NCBI RefSeq assembly: GCF_964355755.1
Contig: NC_092672.1
Span: 2,728,001-2,792,000 of the forward strand
From: Antedon mediterranea
Taxonomy: Eukaryota; Echinodermata; Crinoidea; Comatulida; Antedonidae
Length of the DNA stretch: 64,000 nt
Direction: 5' to 3'
Made by a program: the position numbers and the translations under genes. Position 1 is the first letter of the stretch. Each line of letters opens with the position of its first letter. Below the pieces are notes generated by a model. The model made no database searches. It was not told the origin of the DNA and was given only the letters and a program-made list of their open reading frames with translations. Of this stretch, positions 47,184-60,036 are shown one piece after another.

Positions 47184-50100
47184 TCAACTTCTTGATACAG
47201 TCTTCTCAGAATCGTCCGAACTCCTTTTTGTCTTTAAGGCTGTTTGTACAGATTGAACACCTGCATACAACACCTGTTTAACAGAGGGAGTGTACAACTC
47301 ACGTAGAAGCACTTTCAAGCATTCATCCGTCGCTATTGCCGTCATACCCCAAACTTTGTGCGCACCTCCTAGAAATACGGGCATAGAGTATATGAAGCTA
47401 AAATGTGTGGCCGTTTCAGGTACTCGATAACGGGTATAACGAGTGAACAGTGGGTCTGAAAGGACAGCGATGGGGATGCTGAATATACTTGTAATCTGTA
47501 TGTACAAATAAAAGTAAAAAGAATTTGATTGGTGAAAAGTTCTATAGCAGAAAACACTGATTTTGATTGGTGGGATGTTTTATAACAAAAGATTCAATTT
47601 TTTTTATTGATGGGATGTTTCAAAACAGAAAACTGTTATTTGTCTGTTAGGATATTTCATAATAGCAAAATACTGTTATTTGATTTGCGGAAGGTTCCAT
47701 AAAACACTGCTTTTGATTGGTGGAATGTTTCATAACCGAAAACCCTGTTATTTGATTGGTGGAATGTTTTACTTTAACAAAATGCTGCTATTTGATTGGT
47801 GGAATGTTTCATAACAGAAAACCCTGTTATTTGATTTGTGGAATGCTTCATTAGCAAATGCTGTTATCTGATTGTTTTTACCCTCACTCACCTCTGATTG
47901 ATTAAATTTTACTTGATCCAATTCAATTTTTCCTATGTTACATAAAATTGGAGTTACTGCAATTGTCTTGGTCTGTTGAAATAATTGAAAAATTAAAAAA
48001 ACAGAAGATGAAAGTTAGCCATTGTTTTTTTTAAAACTATTGTTACAGGGCCTTATACATCCCGGTATTGTGTGGTAGTATTACATCAAAAGTACATACA
48101 TAGTCTGGAATAGGGTTTAGCTTTCCCCAGACTTCTACAGAGCTTGGCAGGATGTCGATCTCCTCATGCATTTCTCTCAGACCAGTTGAAATGATGTCAG
48201 CATCACCTTCTTGCCATTTACCTCCTGGAAAACTGAAAAACAAAGAGAGAATGGAAAATAATTATTGATATATTAAGTGGAGTTTTTTAGCTGTGATACC
48301 TCGCTTACCAATTCCAAAGTCTTAGGTTCAAATCCTGTACAATGACAATTGTTGTTCTGAGAGACATATGTACAGTATACTACAGTCACGAATCCTAACT
48401 GTATGATTCATGATTGCATCAGGATTATGATATTTTAATTAGATAAAATGATTGAGTTCAACTTTACTTGCGCTAATGCGCAGCTAGAGCTAGATCTTTA
48501 ATTAAGGCTAGGTTCAACCATGGACCTATAAATTAGAAGTCCATGGTTCAACTAATGATAATGCCCTTGCCAATTGTATGACCCACAAGACCCCCGTCAT
48601 TTGTCCGTATGTGCGTTATACCTTTGAATACCATAATGCATCCGTGCGTAAAAAAATGTGACTAATAATTTATGTTTTCCTGTCGACGAATCGGCGATCT
48701 CCTACGTAATCATTGAAATGTTAACGATTTACAGGAAAAGGTAATTTTTTAACTAACAACGACGGTACAAAACGTCGGCGATTTACAGGAAAAGGTGTAA
48801 TAATCGACGGTAATCGACGCTACAAGTTGCAATCGTTGACAATCGCAAGAGTTGAATCCAGTTCAACTCTAGCGCAATATCGCAACGCTAAAACGTAAGA
48901 ACTGACCAATCATCTTGGAGATGCAGCACATGACGTCACGATGGAAAATTCTGCTGACTGCATTTATTTTTGTTGCATCGCGGCCAAAGCTAGGTCTTGC
49001 CAAAGTGACTATAAAATAATGTTTCGGAAATTAGGTGTGGGGATATTAGGTTAGGTATTTGGGCTAGGATAGGCCTACTGAAAACGAACAACCATCCGTA
49101 TAGAGATATTCAAGCCGTTTTATCATTTACCTCTGAATTAAACTTGAATACATTGCACTGAAGTGCAATACATTCAACTTAAGTGCAATTACATTCGACT
49201 TCAGTGCAATACATTCGACTTAAGTTTAAATGATTTGCACTGAAGTTGAATACAAATTTTAATTAAACTTAAGTTAAATACAATTGCACTGAAGTCATTT
49301 TGCCCAATTCGACTTCAGTGTAATTGTATTTCACTTCAGTGCAATACGATCGTGTTTTGGTTGATTTCACTTAAGTGTAATGTGATTGGTCCGTGTGTTT
49401 ATTATCGTCCTATTAACATTAAGTAATTTTGATTGGTCCGTGCGTTTTATTATCATGGTTTGCCCACGCCACGGCAGGCGCGCAAGTTCACTACACAGTG
49501 AGCCTAGGCCTATAGTAAACATTCTTTGGAGATTGGCTTTATTTAGACCAAACAATGGTGGATAATTGTAATGTAGATATGATTTCATATAAAAATTAAG
49601 CATGGATGATGTCATGTGATGTTATCATTGGCATCTCTTCATCATTTAATAGAAAGCGCACCGTGCTTCTACGTGTCCAATTTTATTCCAAATCTGCTAA
49701 AAATGTTATTTTCTGAACCTGTTTTCTTCATGTTTTATTTCGATAACGTCATCATACCAAAAATAAGAACATATTTGGGTCTCTTAATTTCACCTATGCT
49801 ACACATAGATAGATAATATTTACTGTATAATATATTCTATGATGGCACATACTAGGACAACTCAACAGATATAAGCGTATATCAGGTCATAGAATGGCAT
49901 ACATTAACGTTATGATCTCATTATTTTAACGTATTTTTTAGAATTAAAATGTAAGTAAAATTATCTTTCATTACACTGATCACTTTTCGTCAAAGTTACT
50001 TTATTTGCCCTCATTTTTAAATTTTCATGGTGACAATCATATTTGGCTACAAAATTCCATAGTGTTTGTATTCATTCCAATCTGTATAGATTTGACAATT

Positions 50101-53100
50101 TCCTGCTGTCATTGTCGTCAAAATTCCTGAATAGAACCTGATAAACCTGGGCATTTACACAATATAGGTTGCAACACACCTTTTACGACCTTGTATAGAT
50201 AATTCTAGGCCTTAGCCGATCGAGTGACGTCATTATTGCAAGAAGCGATCTATAGAAATACACTCAAACTGACCAATCACATTATACTTAAGTTCAAATG
50301 TTGGCAAATACAGTCAACCAATAACGTCCACTTATGTTAATGCATCACAGCAAGGCAATCTTGGATACAGTTCGGACGGGACTGAAACTACCGTGTACTT
50401 CCAACTGTGAGGTCGCGTGTGACAATTAACTTACGCCTCTGGCTATAAAAAATTAGAAAACCATCGGGACGAAAAATCCACCAACTTTACTGGTTGTTTC
50501 AATCCCATTCCAATTACACGCTGCCTCGGGGTGTATAATTAATCAAGCGTTAACGGGGTCATGTCAAATCGCGACCTCAAATAAGCTTTCTTATTGTTTA
50601 ACAATTATTATTGTTTAAAATGTTTTTTTTTCGTTAATGCGAATGTATATCTATTGTTTTGTAAAATTATATATAAATAATCAACTCGTTGGTTTTTTTC
50701 CGGTGACCTGAACTTGCGAATCGGTGGCTTATAATGTACATGTAACGGCAGGGAGTTCTGTATTGTGGTAGCCTGGTGTCTGTGAATTACCACATCAACC
50801 GTTCGGGTGTGTAGAAAGCGACGACCTCGAATTGGACGACCCCAACGACCCGGGCGACCTCGAATTGAACGACCTCGAATTGAACGACCCATAACACGAA
50901 ACCGACGACCCCTATAGCCTAGCCTAGCCTAGGCCTAAGTGTGGTATAACATCCCGAAGCCGAACATAGAAAAAATACAGAAATATCGCCATTTGATACT
51001 GATTGTGTCGACACGAACAAACGAAAAGATATGGAACGCCAAGAGTGCATCATTAAAACTGCATTCGACATATTAAAAAGAAATTAAAAAGAAATAAATA
51101 TTATACAACACATGGTTAAACCATGGACGTATAATTACATCTCGTCTTCTTATAATGAACACTATAGGCCTACCAAGCAGCGTAACATGTGCATGGGGGG
51201 ATATGACCGGTTGGGCCGCCGACAAATTGAGCCGCCGGTAATTTCTATGACACGGCCAGTGCGTCTTTTACGACATTTCGCGTAGTGATAGAGTGGTGTC
51301 CTAGTAGGCCCTACATAAGTTCATGGTCTTTAGGTTTATTGTGTCATGAAAATAAATAATAATTACATACTACAATTTTGTTGGTTTGAAACAGCAAAGG
51401 AAAGTAGTCATATTTAATAATTTAATTGTTTTTAATCTTTCAAGGTAAAAATGCAGTGCACTCCATAATATTTTTCTCGCGTGTATGCCTACCACGTAAA
51501 ATCACGTTGTCTCTCAGGACTAATAGAGTATTGATATTCTTCGAATGAGGTTAAATAATTATTTTTAATTTACTATCTTTTAATATCATATTTTATTGAA
51601 TTTTACAATGTTAATACACAAAATATTTTACTAAAAAACGGTGATTTTATGCAATTATTTTACATCAACTGCCGCCTGAGGGGGCCGGGCAACATGTTTA
51701 CGTTATTTTTGGCTAAAAACGATCATTTTCGGTCATGTTTTAGGCCTTATATTTTGGAATCTACAAGTCAGATATTCATAATTATTTCTCTTTAATTATA
51801 ATATTTAATAATATATACTAAAAACCGTGATATATAAACTTTGGAATATACATCGTTATATCTAATAATTAATATAAATAGAACTTCTATTAAATAGAAA
51901 CGAGCACCGGCGAAAGTAAGCATTTGGCGTTTCATAGAAAATAACGTTTTTCTGGCGGCGCCTCAACTTGTCGGCGGCTCAACTTGGCCTAATCCTGCAT
52001 GGGGAGGGCCATAAGAAAGCTTTACATTTCACACATGCATTGTATACGGTCAAACCATGGAGGTATTTTTATACCTCCATGGTCAAACCGTCAAACCTTC
52101 CCTGCCGCTGAAAAAGGGGCCTGGTTTGCCATGTTTATGATATTTCGTGTGCTAATCGAGTCGAATGCAGTTTTAATGATGCACTCTTGGCGTTCCATAT
52201 CTGTTCGTTTGTTCGTGTCGACACATTCAGTATCAAATGGCGATATTTCTGTATTTTTTCAATCAATTGCTTGCTTGCGAGTATTATATACGGTATGGTT
52301 TAAAGATCTTTGGTTATGTTCGGCTTCGGGATGTTATATCATACTTAGGCTAGGCTAGGCTATTATAGGGGTCGTCGGTTTCGTGTTGTGGGTCGTCCAA
52401 TTCTAGGTCGTCCAATTCGAGGTCGCCCGGGTCGTTGGGGTCGTCCAATTCGAGGTCGTCGCTTTCTACACACCCTCAACCGTTCGGCTCGCACGATAAG
52501 AGGGGTACAGTGCGTGTTAAATGGAATTTTTACAACAATTGTTCGGCTCGCACGATGAATACACGTGGTAATTTTTACAAGAGGGGTACAGTGCGTGTAC
52601 ATTAAATGGAATTTTCACAACAATAGTTCGGCTCGCACGATAAATACACGTGGTGATTTTTACAAGAGGGGTACAGTACGTGTACATTAAATCAGGGGTG
52701 GCGCCAGGATCTTCCCGACGCGGGGGCTACATTCCCCGACGAGGGGGCTATGCGAGCGAAGCGAGCATCACTAGGCTGGGGGCCAGGGGGGGCGCCAAGG
52801 GCCCCCGGTGGGGGTCCAGGGGGCGAAGCCCCCGGAAGCAACGCGTTCTAGCGTCATTTGAGGTCATTTTAATCAGATTTAGGGTAGCCATTTTTTATAA
52901 TGCATAAATAAAATACTAAAATACTGCGTGCAAAAAAACGATGCGCGATGACTGTTTCAATCTATATTTTTCAATTTAAAAAATAAAAGTTCAAAGAAAA
53001 TTTAGAAAAATAGAGTTTTGGAGGTCCCGGAAATTGAACTTATTATACTTCAAAACATGAAACAAAATATATAAGTCCCTATCAAGGTTGTGACTGAGCT

Positions 53101-56100
53101 AAGAAATGTTGAAAAATAGAGATGTTAGGTCCCGGAAAATGCACTTCTTGTACTTCGAAATATGACCAGCTTTATTGTTGGGGCTGAGCTAAGAAACTGT
53201 TTAAAACTAGAGCTGCAGGTCTTCAAAAAATTGCATTTTATACTTCGGAAAAATCAGGCCTAGAGGCTTAAAAAAAGCAAGCGTAGACCTTTTTCAGTCG
53301 GGGAAATAAGTTTATTCCTCCCAAGTGTATGCGTGCGTACCATCTGGACTCCCGAGTGGTGAGAAATTCATGACATACAGGACATTGAAAATGTAATAAC
53401 TTAGCTATAATAAGATGTTGGCTAAGCGAAAATGGCATGTTTTTTTGTTTAGTAATGGATGAAAAATGTTTTTTAGGTGCCCCACGGTACAGAAGGTTAC
53501 TTGTAAATTTAAAAAATTGGTGAACATACGAACAATTAACATAATTCGTTTTTGCTGTAGTGTAGCAGTACACGATGTAACCGTCAGTAAACTTCGCCTG
53601 GAAAATAACTACAGTACACATTTTGGTCCCTGGATAGAACATGATATCACGCGTCTCGACCCAACGTTGAACGATTCGTACAAAGGGATACCGCCAGACA
53701 AGTGCGAACCTAGCTATTGTTTAGTAGTAAGTTAGATCGCTGGCAATAATGAATGCATATAAAGTGCATAATATCACTCTGACGTAGGCCTACTCTCACG
53801 GTCAATGAAACGTCGCGGTTTTCTAGGCGCTGAAGCAAGCTAGCTACGAAGTGAACGCGAACGCTTTTTACTGTATATTATATTCCCCGACAAAAAGTAC
53901 CCGTGTTCCCTTCGGTAACCGTCGGTAAACTTCGCCTAGAAAATAACTACATTACACATTTTGGTCCCTGGATGGAACTCGATATCACGCGTCTCGACCC
54001 AACGTTGAACGATTCGTACTGAGGGATACCGCCAGACAAGTGCGTACCTAGCTAATGTTTAGTAGTAAGTTAGATCGCTGGCAATAAATGAATGCATAAA
54101 AGTGCATAATAGCCCTCTGACGTACTCTCACGGTCAATGGAACGTCGTAGTTTTCTAGGCGCTGAAGCTATATGAAGTGAACGCGAACGTTTTTTATTGT
54201 ATATTATATTCCCCGACAAAAAGTACCCGTGTTCCCCGACGGGGGGGCTAGGCTCCCCGACGAGGGGGCTAGAGCCCCCGTAGCCCCCCCCCCCCCCCGC
54301 TGGCGCCACCACTGCATTAAATGGAATTTCCACAACAATACTTCGGCTCGCACGATAAATACACGTGGTGATTTTTACAAGAGGGGTACAGTGCGTGTAC
54401 ATTAAATGGAATTTCCACAACAATAGTTCGGCTCGCACGATAAATACACGTGGTGATTTTTACAAGAGGGGTACAGTACGTGTACATTAAATGGAATTTC
54501 CACAACAATAGTTCGGCTCGCACGATAAATACACGTGGTGATTTTTACAAGAGGGGTACAGTGCGTGTACATTAAATGGAATTTCCACAACAATAGTTCG
54601 GCTCGCACGATAAATACACGTGGTCAACAAACAACATACGTTAGCAGGATTTTCGATCATTATTTATTTAAAAAGTAAATTGTATTCGATGTATTATAAA
54701 TATATAGGTCTGGTTGTCGATTGAAAAATAATAATTGAACGATTTGCGCGCGAAACGACATGCAATATCCAGTTGAATTTGTCAACACGCCATGTCAATT
54801 GATATGGGTCGACGCACAGAGGGCGCTTTTTTGACCTAAGAATTCCGATCTTAATTGGTTTCGTGTCAGCTTACCGGTACTTTGTTTATTCGTACGAACG
54901 TCGTATGGGTTTTACCCCAAGGGTAAAAACCAAATAAACGTGTATTTCAATCGCCGTACGAACACGATCTGATTGACCCGTTTGTTATTTGGTCTTTCTC
55001 CTATGACCTAAACACCTTTGATGGCCAATCACGTTTACTTAATATAAATACACCAAACGGACCAATCACACATTGTTGACAATTAAAGTTAAGTTGAATG
55101 CAATTCGAGTTAACTGCAATTCATTTGCACTAAACTTTGAATACAATTCGAGTTAAGTGTAATACAATTGCAGTTAAGTAGCCTACAATGCAATTTAACT
55201 TCAGTGCAAATAAAATGTATTGCACTTAAGTCGAATGTATTGCACTTAAGTTGAATACAATTGCACTTCAGTGCAATGTATTCAACTTAAGTTTAATTCA
55301 GAGGTAAATGATAAAACGGCAATTGCCATAGGCCCACGTCTCCTGCACTGTGAGCAGCCTACTACTAGTACTAAAGCCTGTTTTCCTGTCGACGTTATTC
55401 GACGCTATCGTTAACAAAAATCGGCGATCTTCAACGTAAACATAGAAATGTTAACGATTTACAGGAAAAGGGACTTTTTTAACTAACGATGACGATACAA
55501 AATGTCGCCGATTTACAGGAAAAGGTGTAATAATCGACGGTAATCGACGCTACACAAGTCGCGATCGTTGACAATCGCAAGAGTTGAATCCAGTTCAACT
55601 CTAGCGATATAGCAACGCTAAAACGTAAGAACTGACCAATCATCATGGCGATACAGCACATGACGTCACATAATTGATGGCAAATTCTGCTGACTACATT
55701 TATTTTTGTTGCATCGCGGCGCGGTCAAAGCTAGGCCTAGCCTTCCCAAAGTTACTATAAAATGATGTTCCGGAAAGTAGGCGCGGGGATATTAGGTAGG
55801 TCAAAGTCTTTAGCCTAGTCCAAAATGCTATTTGGACTAGGATAGGCCTACTGAAAACGAAAAACCATCAGTATAGAGATATTAGTATGCCTAGGCCCAC
55901 GTGTCCTACACTGTGAGCCTACTGCTAGAGGCAGGGGAGTCCTCTATTCATTTTTGCGCGTTACGACGACGTCGAGAAAGAAGACCGGAGTTTCAACTCT
56001 AACGTTCAACGCTAGAAATCAGATGTTCGCGCTATCGTTAACATTTCAACTTGATCGTTTTCAAACGATTGTCGTTGAACTTTTAAGGATTAACGATGAT

Positions 56101-56846
56101 AGCGTCGACTAATGTCGACAGGAAAACAGGCTTAAAGCTTGGTTCCCACTAGAACGTAACGTAAGGACGTAAACGCAACGCAAGCGTTTTAACCAATGAC
56201 AAGCGAAGTTATAGACAGTTTTAGCAATCACAAGCGAATAAGCCATCGCTTGTGATTGGTCAATTCACTTGCGTTGCGTTACGTCCTTGTGTTGCGTCGG
56301 TGGGAAAAGGGAATTTACAACTCCCTGGTGGGAACCACGCTTTATAGAGGCAGTGGAATCCTCTATTCATTTTTTCGCATTACGACGACGTCGAATTGAT
56401 CGTTTTAGAACGATCGTCGTTGAACTTTTAACGATTAACGATGAATGATGATAGCGTTGACAGGAAAACAGGCTTAAGTCGACAGGAAAACAGGCTTTAG
56501 GTGACCGTGACGCACCCATTTTGTCATGGACTAACCCTAAAGACAATCGGTAGCGTCAATTGACCTACCTAACTTGACCTCTATGCGATTTAAGCTCTGT
56601 TGACCTTAGTGTGAATAAAATGGATGGTTGATTGTTCACTATACACATTGGGATACAAACGGCTGCGTTTGATTTCAACCCTTTCAACATTCTTCTTAGA
56701 GGATGTACTTGGTCCATTATCTTTATTGCTCTTTCTTTGTTGTTTGACGAGAAAACATTTTCTGTTATCCAAGAAGAGGACGTTCTGTTGCTATAGTGAC
56801 AACTTCGCACGGAAAAGACAATTTGATACCGAAGTGACCGGTACAT
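47184..56846 (-). CDS. NUDT8: NUDT8-like mitochondrial coenzyme A diphosphatase, four exons (copy 2)
   Basis: Exons 56569-56846, 48100-48232, 47892-47972 and 47184-47495; 804 nt, 267 residues, phases identical to copy 1 and no stop. Nudix box GGKWQEGD...LREMHEEIDI is unchanged, and MPVFLGGAHKVWGMTAIAT is preserved. The C-terminus is ten residues longer (ends SDDSEKTVSRS) owing to a 30-nt difference in the last exon. Intron 1 is 8.3 kb here versus 0.7 kb in copy 1 because of a nest of transposons. Coding exons look maintained, so the gene may still be expressed if the long intron is spliced. The tail after the shared exon-2 donor differs from copy 1, supporting the upstream GTATGT donor as the real one. 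Confidence 0.8.
47517..47870. repeat. Intronic minisatellite in NUDT8 copy 2
   Basis: Shorter counterpart of 17815-18330, with GATTGGTGGAATGTTTCATA units and more decay. Confidence 0.85.
50805..52475. mobile_element. E4: foldback element, GGGTGT...ACACCC ends, 10-bp target duplication
   Basis: Ends GGGTGTGTAGAAAGCGACGA and its complement; repeats of CGACCTCGAATTGAACGACC follow. Flanked by TCAACCGTTC (50795-50804 and 52476-52485). The arms pair over several hundred bases (for example GAACGCCAAGAGTGCATCAT). Same terminal hexamer and target length as 22748-23842 and 45933-47009, but otherwise unrelated sequence. Confidence 0.85.
51199..51995. mobile_element. 797-bp TIR element nested in the loop of E4
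   Basis: Ends GGATATGACCGGTTGGGCCG and the complement of CAACTTGGCCTAATCC, both leading into GAGCCGCCGACAA motifs. Direct 9-bp repeat TGCATGGGG at 51190-51198 and 51996-52004. No frame inside. Confidence 0.8.
52486..54625. repeat. 85-bp tandem repeat array, split by an insertion
   Basis: Units contain TTCGGCTCGCACGATAAATA, CACGTGGTGATTTTTACAAG and AGGGGTACAGTGCGTGTACA. Two to three units lie at 52486-52692 and three to four at 54315-54625. They gave rise to short minus-strand frames with a repeated peptide, which I regard as artefacts. Confidence 0.9.
52693..54314. mobile_element. hAT-like nonautonomous element with 8-bp target duplication
   Basis: Ends CAGGGGTGGCGCCAG and CTGGCGCCACCACTG. 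Flanked by CATTAAAT (52685-52692 and 54315-54322); the intact array unit reads CATTAAATGG, so the duplication is certain. CAG ends plus 8 bp is typical of hAT. G/C-rich CCCCGACGAGGGGGCT motifs lie near both ends. Inside, a segment of about 340 bp is tandemly duplicated (53578-53919 and 53920-54240). No transposase. Confidence 0.9.
55373..56134. mobile_element. E1b: complete MITE with AAGCCTGTTTTCCTGTCGAC ends
   Basis: Inverted ends AAGCCTGTTTTCCTGTCGAC and TGTCGACAGGAAAACAGGCTT. Same family as E1 and inserted into it. The interior shares CTCTATTCATTTTTGCG and the GGCGATCTTCAACG motif with E1. Confidence 0.85.
56134..56343. mobile_element. 210-bp MITE with TTGGTTCCCAC ends
   Basis: Inverted ends AAAGCTTGGTTCCCAC and GTGGGAACCACGCTTT. 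The interior is palindromic: ACGTAACGTAAGGACGTAA pairs with TTGCGTTACGTCC. Abuts E1b. Older fragments of the family are in NLR introns (5466-5590 and 32519-32637). Confidence 0.85.
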
Positions 56847-56879
56847 GCTTGCAAACGAGAAAATTTTATTGTAAATAAA

Positions 56880-58814
56880 TCCTAAAATGCTTGGTTGAAC
56901 CTGATAAATAAATAAAAATAATCATAGTAAATTGGTTGTTCTTTCCAATCGGGTGCTATAAGACGTCACGACTAGGCCACTACTACTACTCTACTAATAA
57001 TATTAGTAATAATTATTACATTAATAATACTGAAATTGCACAGCTGGTTTACCACACTGGCACCGTACCGTCCCGCAGATATCCTGCCACACCCCTGCCC
57101 ACAAAAATCTATATGCAAAGTTCAGGTACTCTTTATCCTAGCTAGGCTTACTCTACTACTAGGCATAGTACTCCACTCTGTAGTACCTCCTGCGCCTTAC
57201 TACAGCAACGCACGTATCTTGGCTGCCTAAAACTTGTTTTAAACTATACTGCTCTACTGCTGTAGGCCTATGTAATGTACCGACAAATCAAATAAATCAT
57301 TGTCAAATTATTTTTCGAAGAACACAAATTCGTTAAACAATCAACGAACGGGATCTTGTACTTCTTTCAACGTGACATTGTTAATAGCAAAAATGTGTTA
57401 ATTTACAATAAATATACAATATAAAACAGTGTTTTTTGTTTGTGTTTATACTCTAAATACCAGGTCTACCTACCTACCTGCAATTGCTGTACGAACTCTA
57501 ACTAAACGACTTTGATTGGGTCCTACTAAATACCACCAGATACCAGCAGATACCTACCAGAGCAACAAATCCTACCACCAGAAAGCAGCCACCTGTTTAG
57601 AATTATTAATGGTATATTACAAATTTTAATTCTTTCAGAAACTGATAAAATTGAAGTTAGAAGCAACTCCTCCCTGTTAAAAGTCGAATGTCTCGCCGTC
57701 GCAATTCCAGAATCGAATTCGTTCGATCTTATAATCCGTGTCTGTTGTGTATTGTATTCAGCGGTCAACATTACCGTGTGGCGCTATAATGCATTTATTT
57801 GGTCAAATAAATTCATTTATTATTTATTTCATTCCAGACCAACAGCGAAACATCGCCACTACTCAGGCCGGTTAAAATCTTAATAAAAACTACTTTAGAT
57901 AAACAATTTAAATCATTAAAACAAGATGACATCGATCGAATATAGAAAAACGATATTTCAGGTTAAAAGTGATGTAAAATAATAGAATGGAAAGAAGCGA
58001 TCAATATTGGTGCTATTACTTAGGGAATTATATCGCATTTTGGTCAAATAAAATCAGAAATCATTTTCTGTACACTATAACATTTAATAATAAATAAAAC
58101 TAATGTTTACACATTTTTTGTCTTTTAAAAAAAAATGAAACCATAGAATTGACTAGAACGGTCATTTCAGTATTATGTTTAATAATGCGTGTGTCTTTTT
58201 GATCATCTATAATTGTACCCAAAGTATTTATTCATACACAATCCAAATGTTATCGATTTTCATGTAATTAAAAAGAATTGTTACAAAAATACAACAGAAA
58301 ATGACGCACAGAAATTCAAGGCTATTTATTTCAAAACAAGGTTGAATTGGATGACATGACTTCCAAAAAATGTCGATTTACTAAAGGAAAGATTCTTTAA
58401 AGAAAATCTTGATTTTGGTAAAATACGCTATTTTGCCGCCGAAATCAAACACATGTTAGCCGTTTGAGTGGATTGAAATTCTAGTGAGTACATTAACAAT
58501 ATTAAAATTAGCAACTGACTGGGAAACATTAAAAGTAGCCGACCTGATTGACAAGATAAAGGATCGTGAAACCAAAAAGTCATTTTAACCCTTTTGTATG
58601 ATAAACTTCCAACAATGTTATTTGTTATATGTTACTTTTTGCCATACGAATACGATAAAAATATAAATCGGCGTAATGAAAGAAATCGCGCAACGGCGAT
58701 TGGTGTATTTTTTTGTACCAATTTTTTAAGCTGTCGTACATATTTCTCCAGATGCTGTAGCTTACATATATATATGTAAGCTATAGCTATACAGCTTATA
58801 ACATTACAACTAAC
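56880..58814. other. Upstream side of NUDT8 copy 2, no recognised gene
   Basis: To about 57515 this matches the NUDT8/GSTK1 intergenic region of unit 1, without its transposons; GSTK1 exon 1 is absent. 57516-58800 has no paralogue in the window and no recognisable coding exon. Confidence 0.5.
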
Positions 58815-58894
58815 CTGTTTCTGATTTAACTTAACTTCGTCATCTCCATGACTTCGTGTTCCTTGGTTTTCGTTACTACTGGTCGGCATTTCAC
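58815..58894 (-). pseudogene. Orphan NLR linker mini-exon
   Basis: Between an AG acceptor and a GTTAG donor, encodes EMPTSSNENQGTR and DDEV, clearly the NLR linker theme. A short duplication (GTTAAGTTAAATCAG) makes its length 80 nt, so it is no longer phase 1-1. No DED or NACHT exon is adjacent. It is a relic of a third NLR copy between NUDT8 copy 2 and segment A'. Confidence 0.75.
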
Positions 58895-59489
58895 CTGATT
58901 TAATAAATAAATAACAGAATGAAATTCGAATACCGTATACAGTGCTAAATAAAAAAAAGAGAAAGAAATGAAATACTTCGTCTTCTTTTATAAAAACACA
59001 CCTAGTGTAGCATGTGCAGATTTTCCAAGACAATCTTTAAACCTAGTAATTCTTATAGAAGGTTTTCTGTATCTAATACGAATACAACATCTGTGAATTC
59101 AAATTTATTCAGTTCATCATAATCAATAAATAAATACACTTTTAACTTTTATAAATGTGTTTACTTCCATGCTATAGTCACGTAGTCAGAGTCCTAATTT
59201 CTACCAACTCGAATCTGATAGCCCTGCTCTCGCGGCGCCCCTGGACCCCCTCCCCTCGATGGCAATTTTTCGTGAAGAACCAAGATCGGTTCAAATGGGA
59301 AAGTCAATTCTATCCAACAAAAACAAAGTTATAGTCTGCTGCCCTCTACAGATTTCAGTTAGTAAAACTTCAGAAATATTTAAAGATTTTATAAACTAAA
59401 AAGTATGTTGAAAACGAATATACTGCAACTGTGTTTATTATGTATTGCACTACTGTATTGTATTTTTGTCACTCATTTTCACTGTTTAG

Positions 59490-59578
59490 AGCCGATCCAG
59501 GTCTGCTTGAAAGAGGTGGTGCAATGGAATCAGAAGAAGGCTAGATATCACAGTTATCGACACCAAGATGTAAAATAA
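59490..59578 (+). CDS. Candidate exon of an unrecognised plus-strand gene (segment A')
   Basis: AG acceptor, then PIQVCLKEVVQWNQ, KKARYHSYRHQD and either a GTAAAA donor after GAT (59570) or read-through VK and stop. If the donor is used, the exon is 80 nt, phase 1 to 0, and joins in frame with the exon at 60272-60365. Conserved in A with codon-sized indels. Protein unknown; upstream exons not found. Confidence 0.4.
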
Positions 59579-59875
59579 TTGTGCATAAGATAACCACATA
59601 ACTATTATTATTATTTAACTTTTACTTATTTTTTCCTTTTTTTTACTTTTATATATCAATATTTAAAGGAAGTCAAAATATCATGGCATCATAGTTTAAT
59701 GACCACGTTTTTTGACCATGTTTTATTTTGTATTGCGCTTTTTATTTAAACTTGTCTTCAAAGATAAAATTATAATCTGGAATATTTTGCGCCGTCTCCT
59801 TATTTTACACGCACGCTAACATTACCGAACTTTTTTTAACCACAGTGTAACTATTATTTAGGCCGCGGCTCCCTA

Positions 59876-60036
59876 AAGCTATGTCTACACTATCAAACTA
59901 CTTTGACAAAAATTGTGATGTGCCCATATATGGGAGTGCTATGCTTAAATATGGTAGTTCTGACATCATCATGTCCATCTATATATGGGCACATCACATT
60001 TGTTGTCACTTAAAGTTTGACAGTGTAGACAGAGCT
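59876..60036. mobile_element. MITE with GTCTACACTATCAAAC ends (segment A')
   Basis: Longer relative of 10081-10193, with an inner palindrome GATGTGCCCATATATGGG / ATATATGGGCACATCAC that is reduced in the A copy. Confidence 0.75.

Larger units (their letters stand above)
49116..55321. mobile_element. E2: 6.2-kb element with long arms of CACTTAAGT-type repeats
   Basis: Inverted ends CCGTTTTATCATTTACCTCT and GAATTAAACTT. Inside each arm lie tandem variants of TTGCACTGAAGTGCAATACA and TTCAACTTAAG (49140-49385 and 55080-55300). It interrupts E1. Much of its length is further insertions (50805-52475 and 52693-54314). 49390-50800 is unique sequence without a recognised gene. Confidence 0.75.
48672..56490. 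mobile_element. Transposon nest in NUDT8 intron 1; outermost element E1
   Basis: E1 has inverted ends based on GTTTTCCTGTCGAC. Its parts are 48672-49116, about 55322-55372 and 56344-56490; the pieces between are later insertions. Copy 1 lacks the whole block (empty site near 19103). A complete relative (55373-56134) allowed the order to be read. No transposase frame occurs anywhere in the nest. Confidence 0.8.

Noticed and set aside
52363-54608. Minus-strand frames with repeated LLWKFHLMYTHCTPLVKITT peptide
   Set aside because: They come from the 85-bp tandem repeat and have no start or splice logic, domain or conservation beyond the repeat.
57516-58800. Missing GSTK1 exon 1 upstream of NUDT8 copy 2
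   Set aside because: The homology to unit 1 stops near 57515, and no LFYDVISPYS-like coding sequence was seen on either strand.
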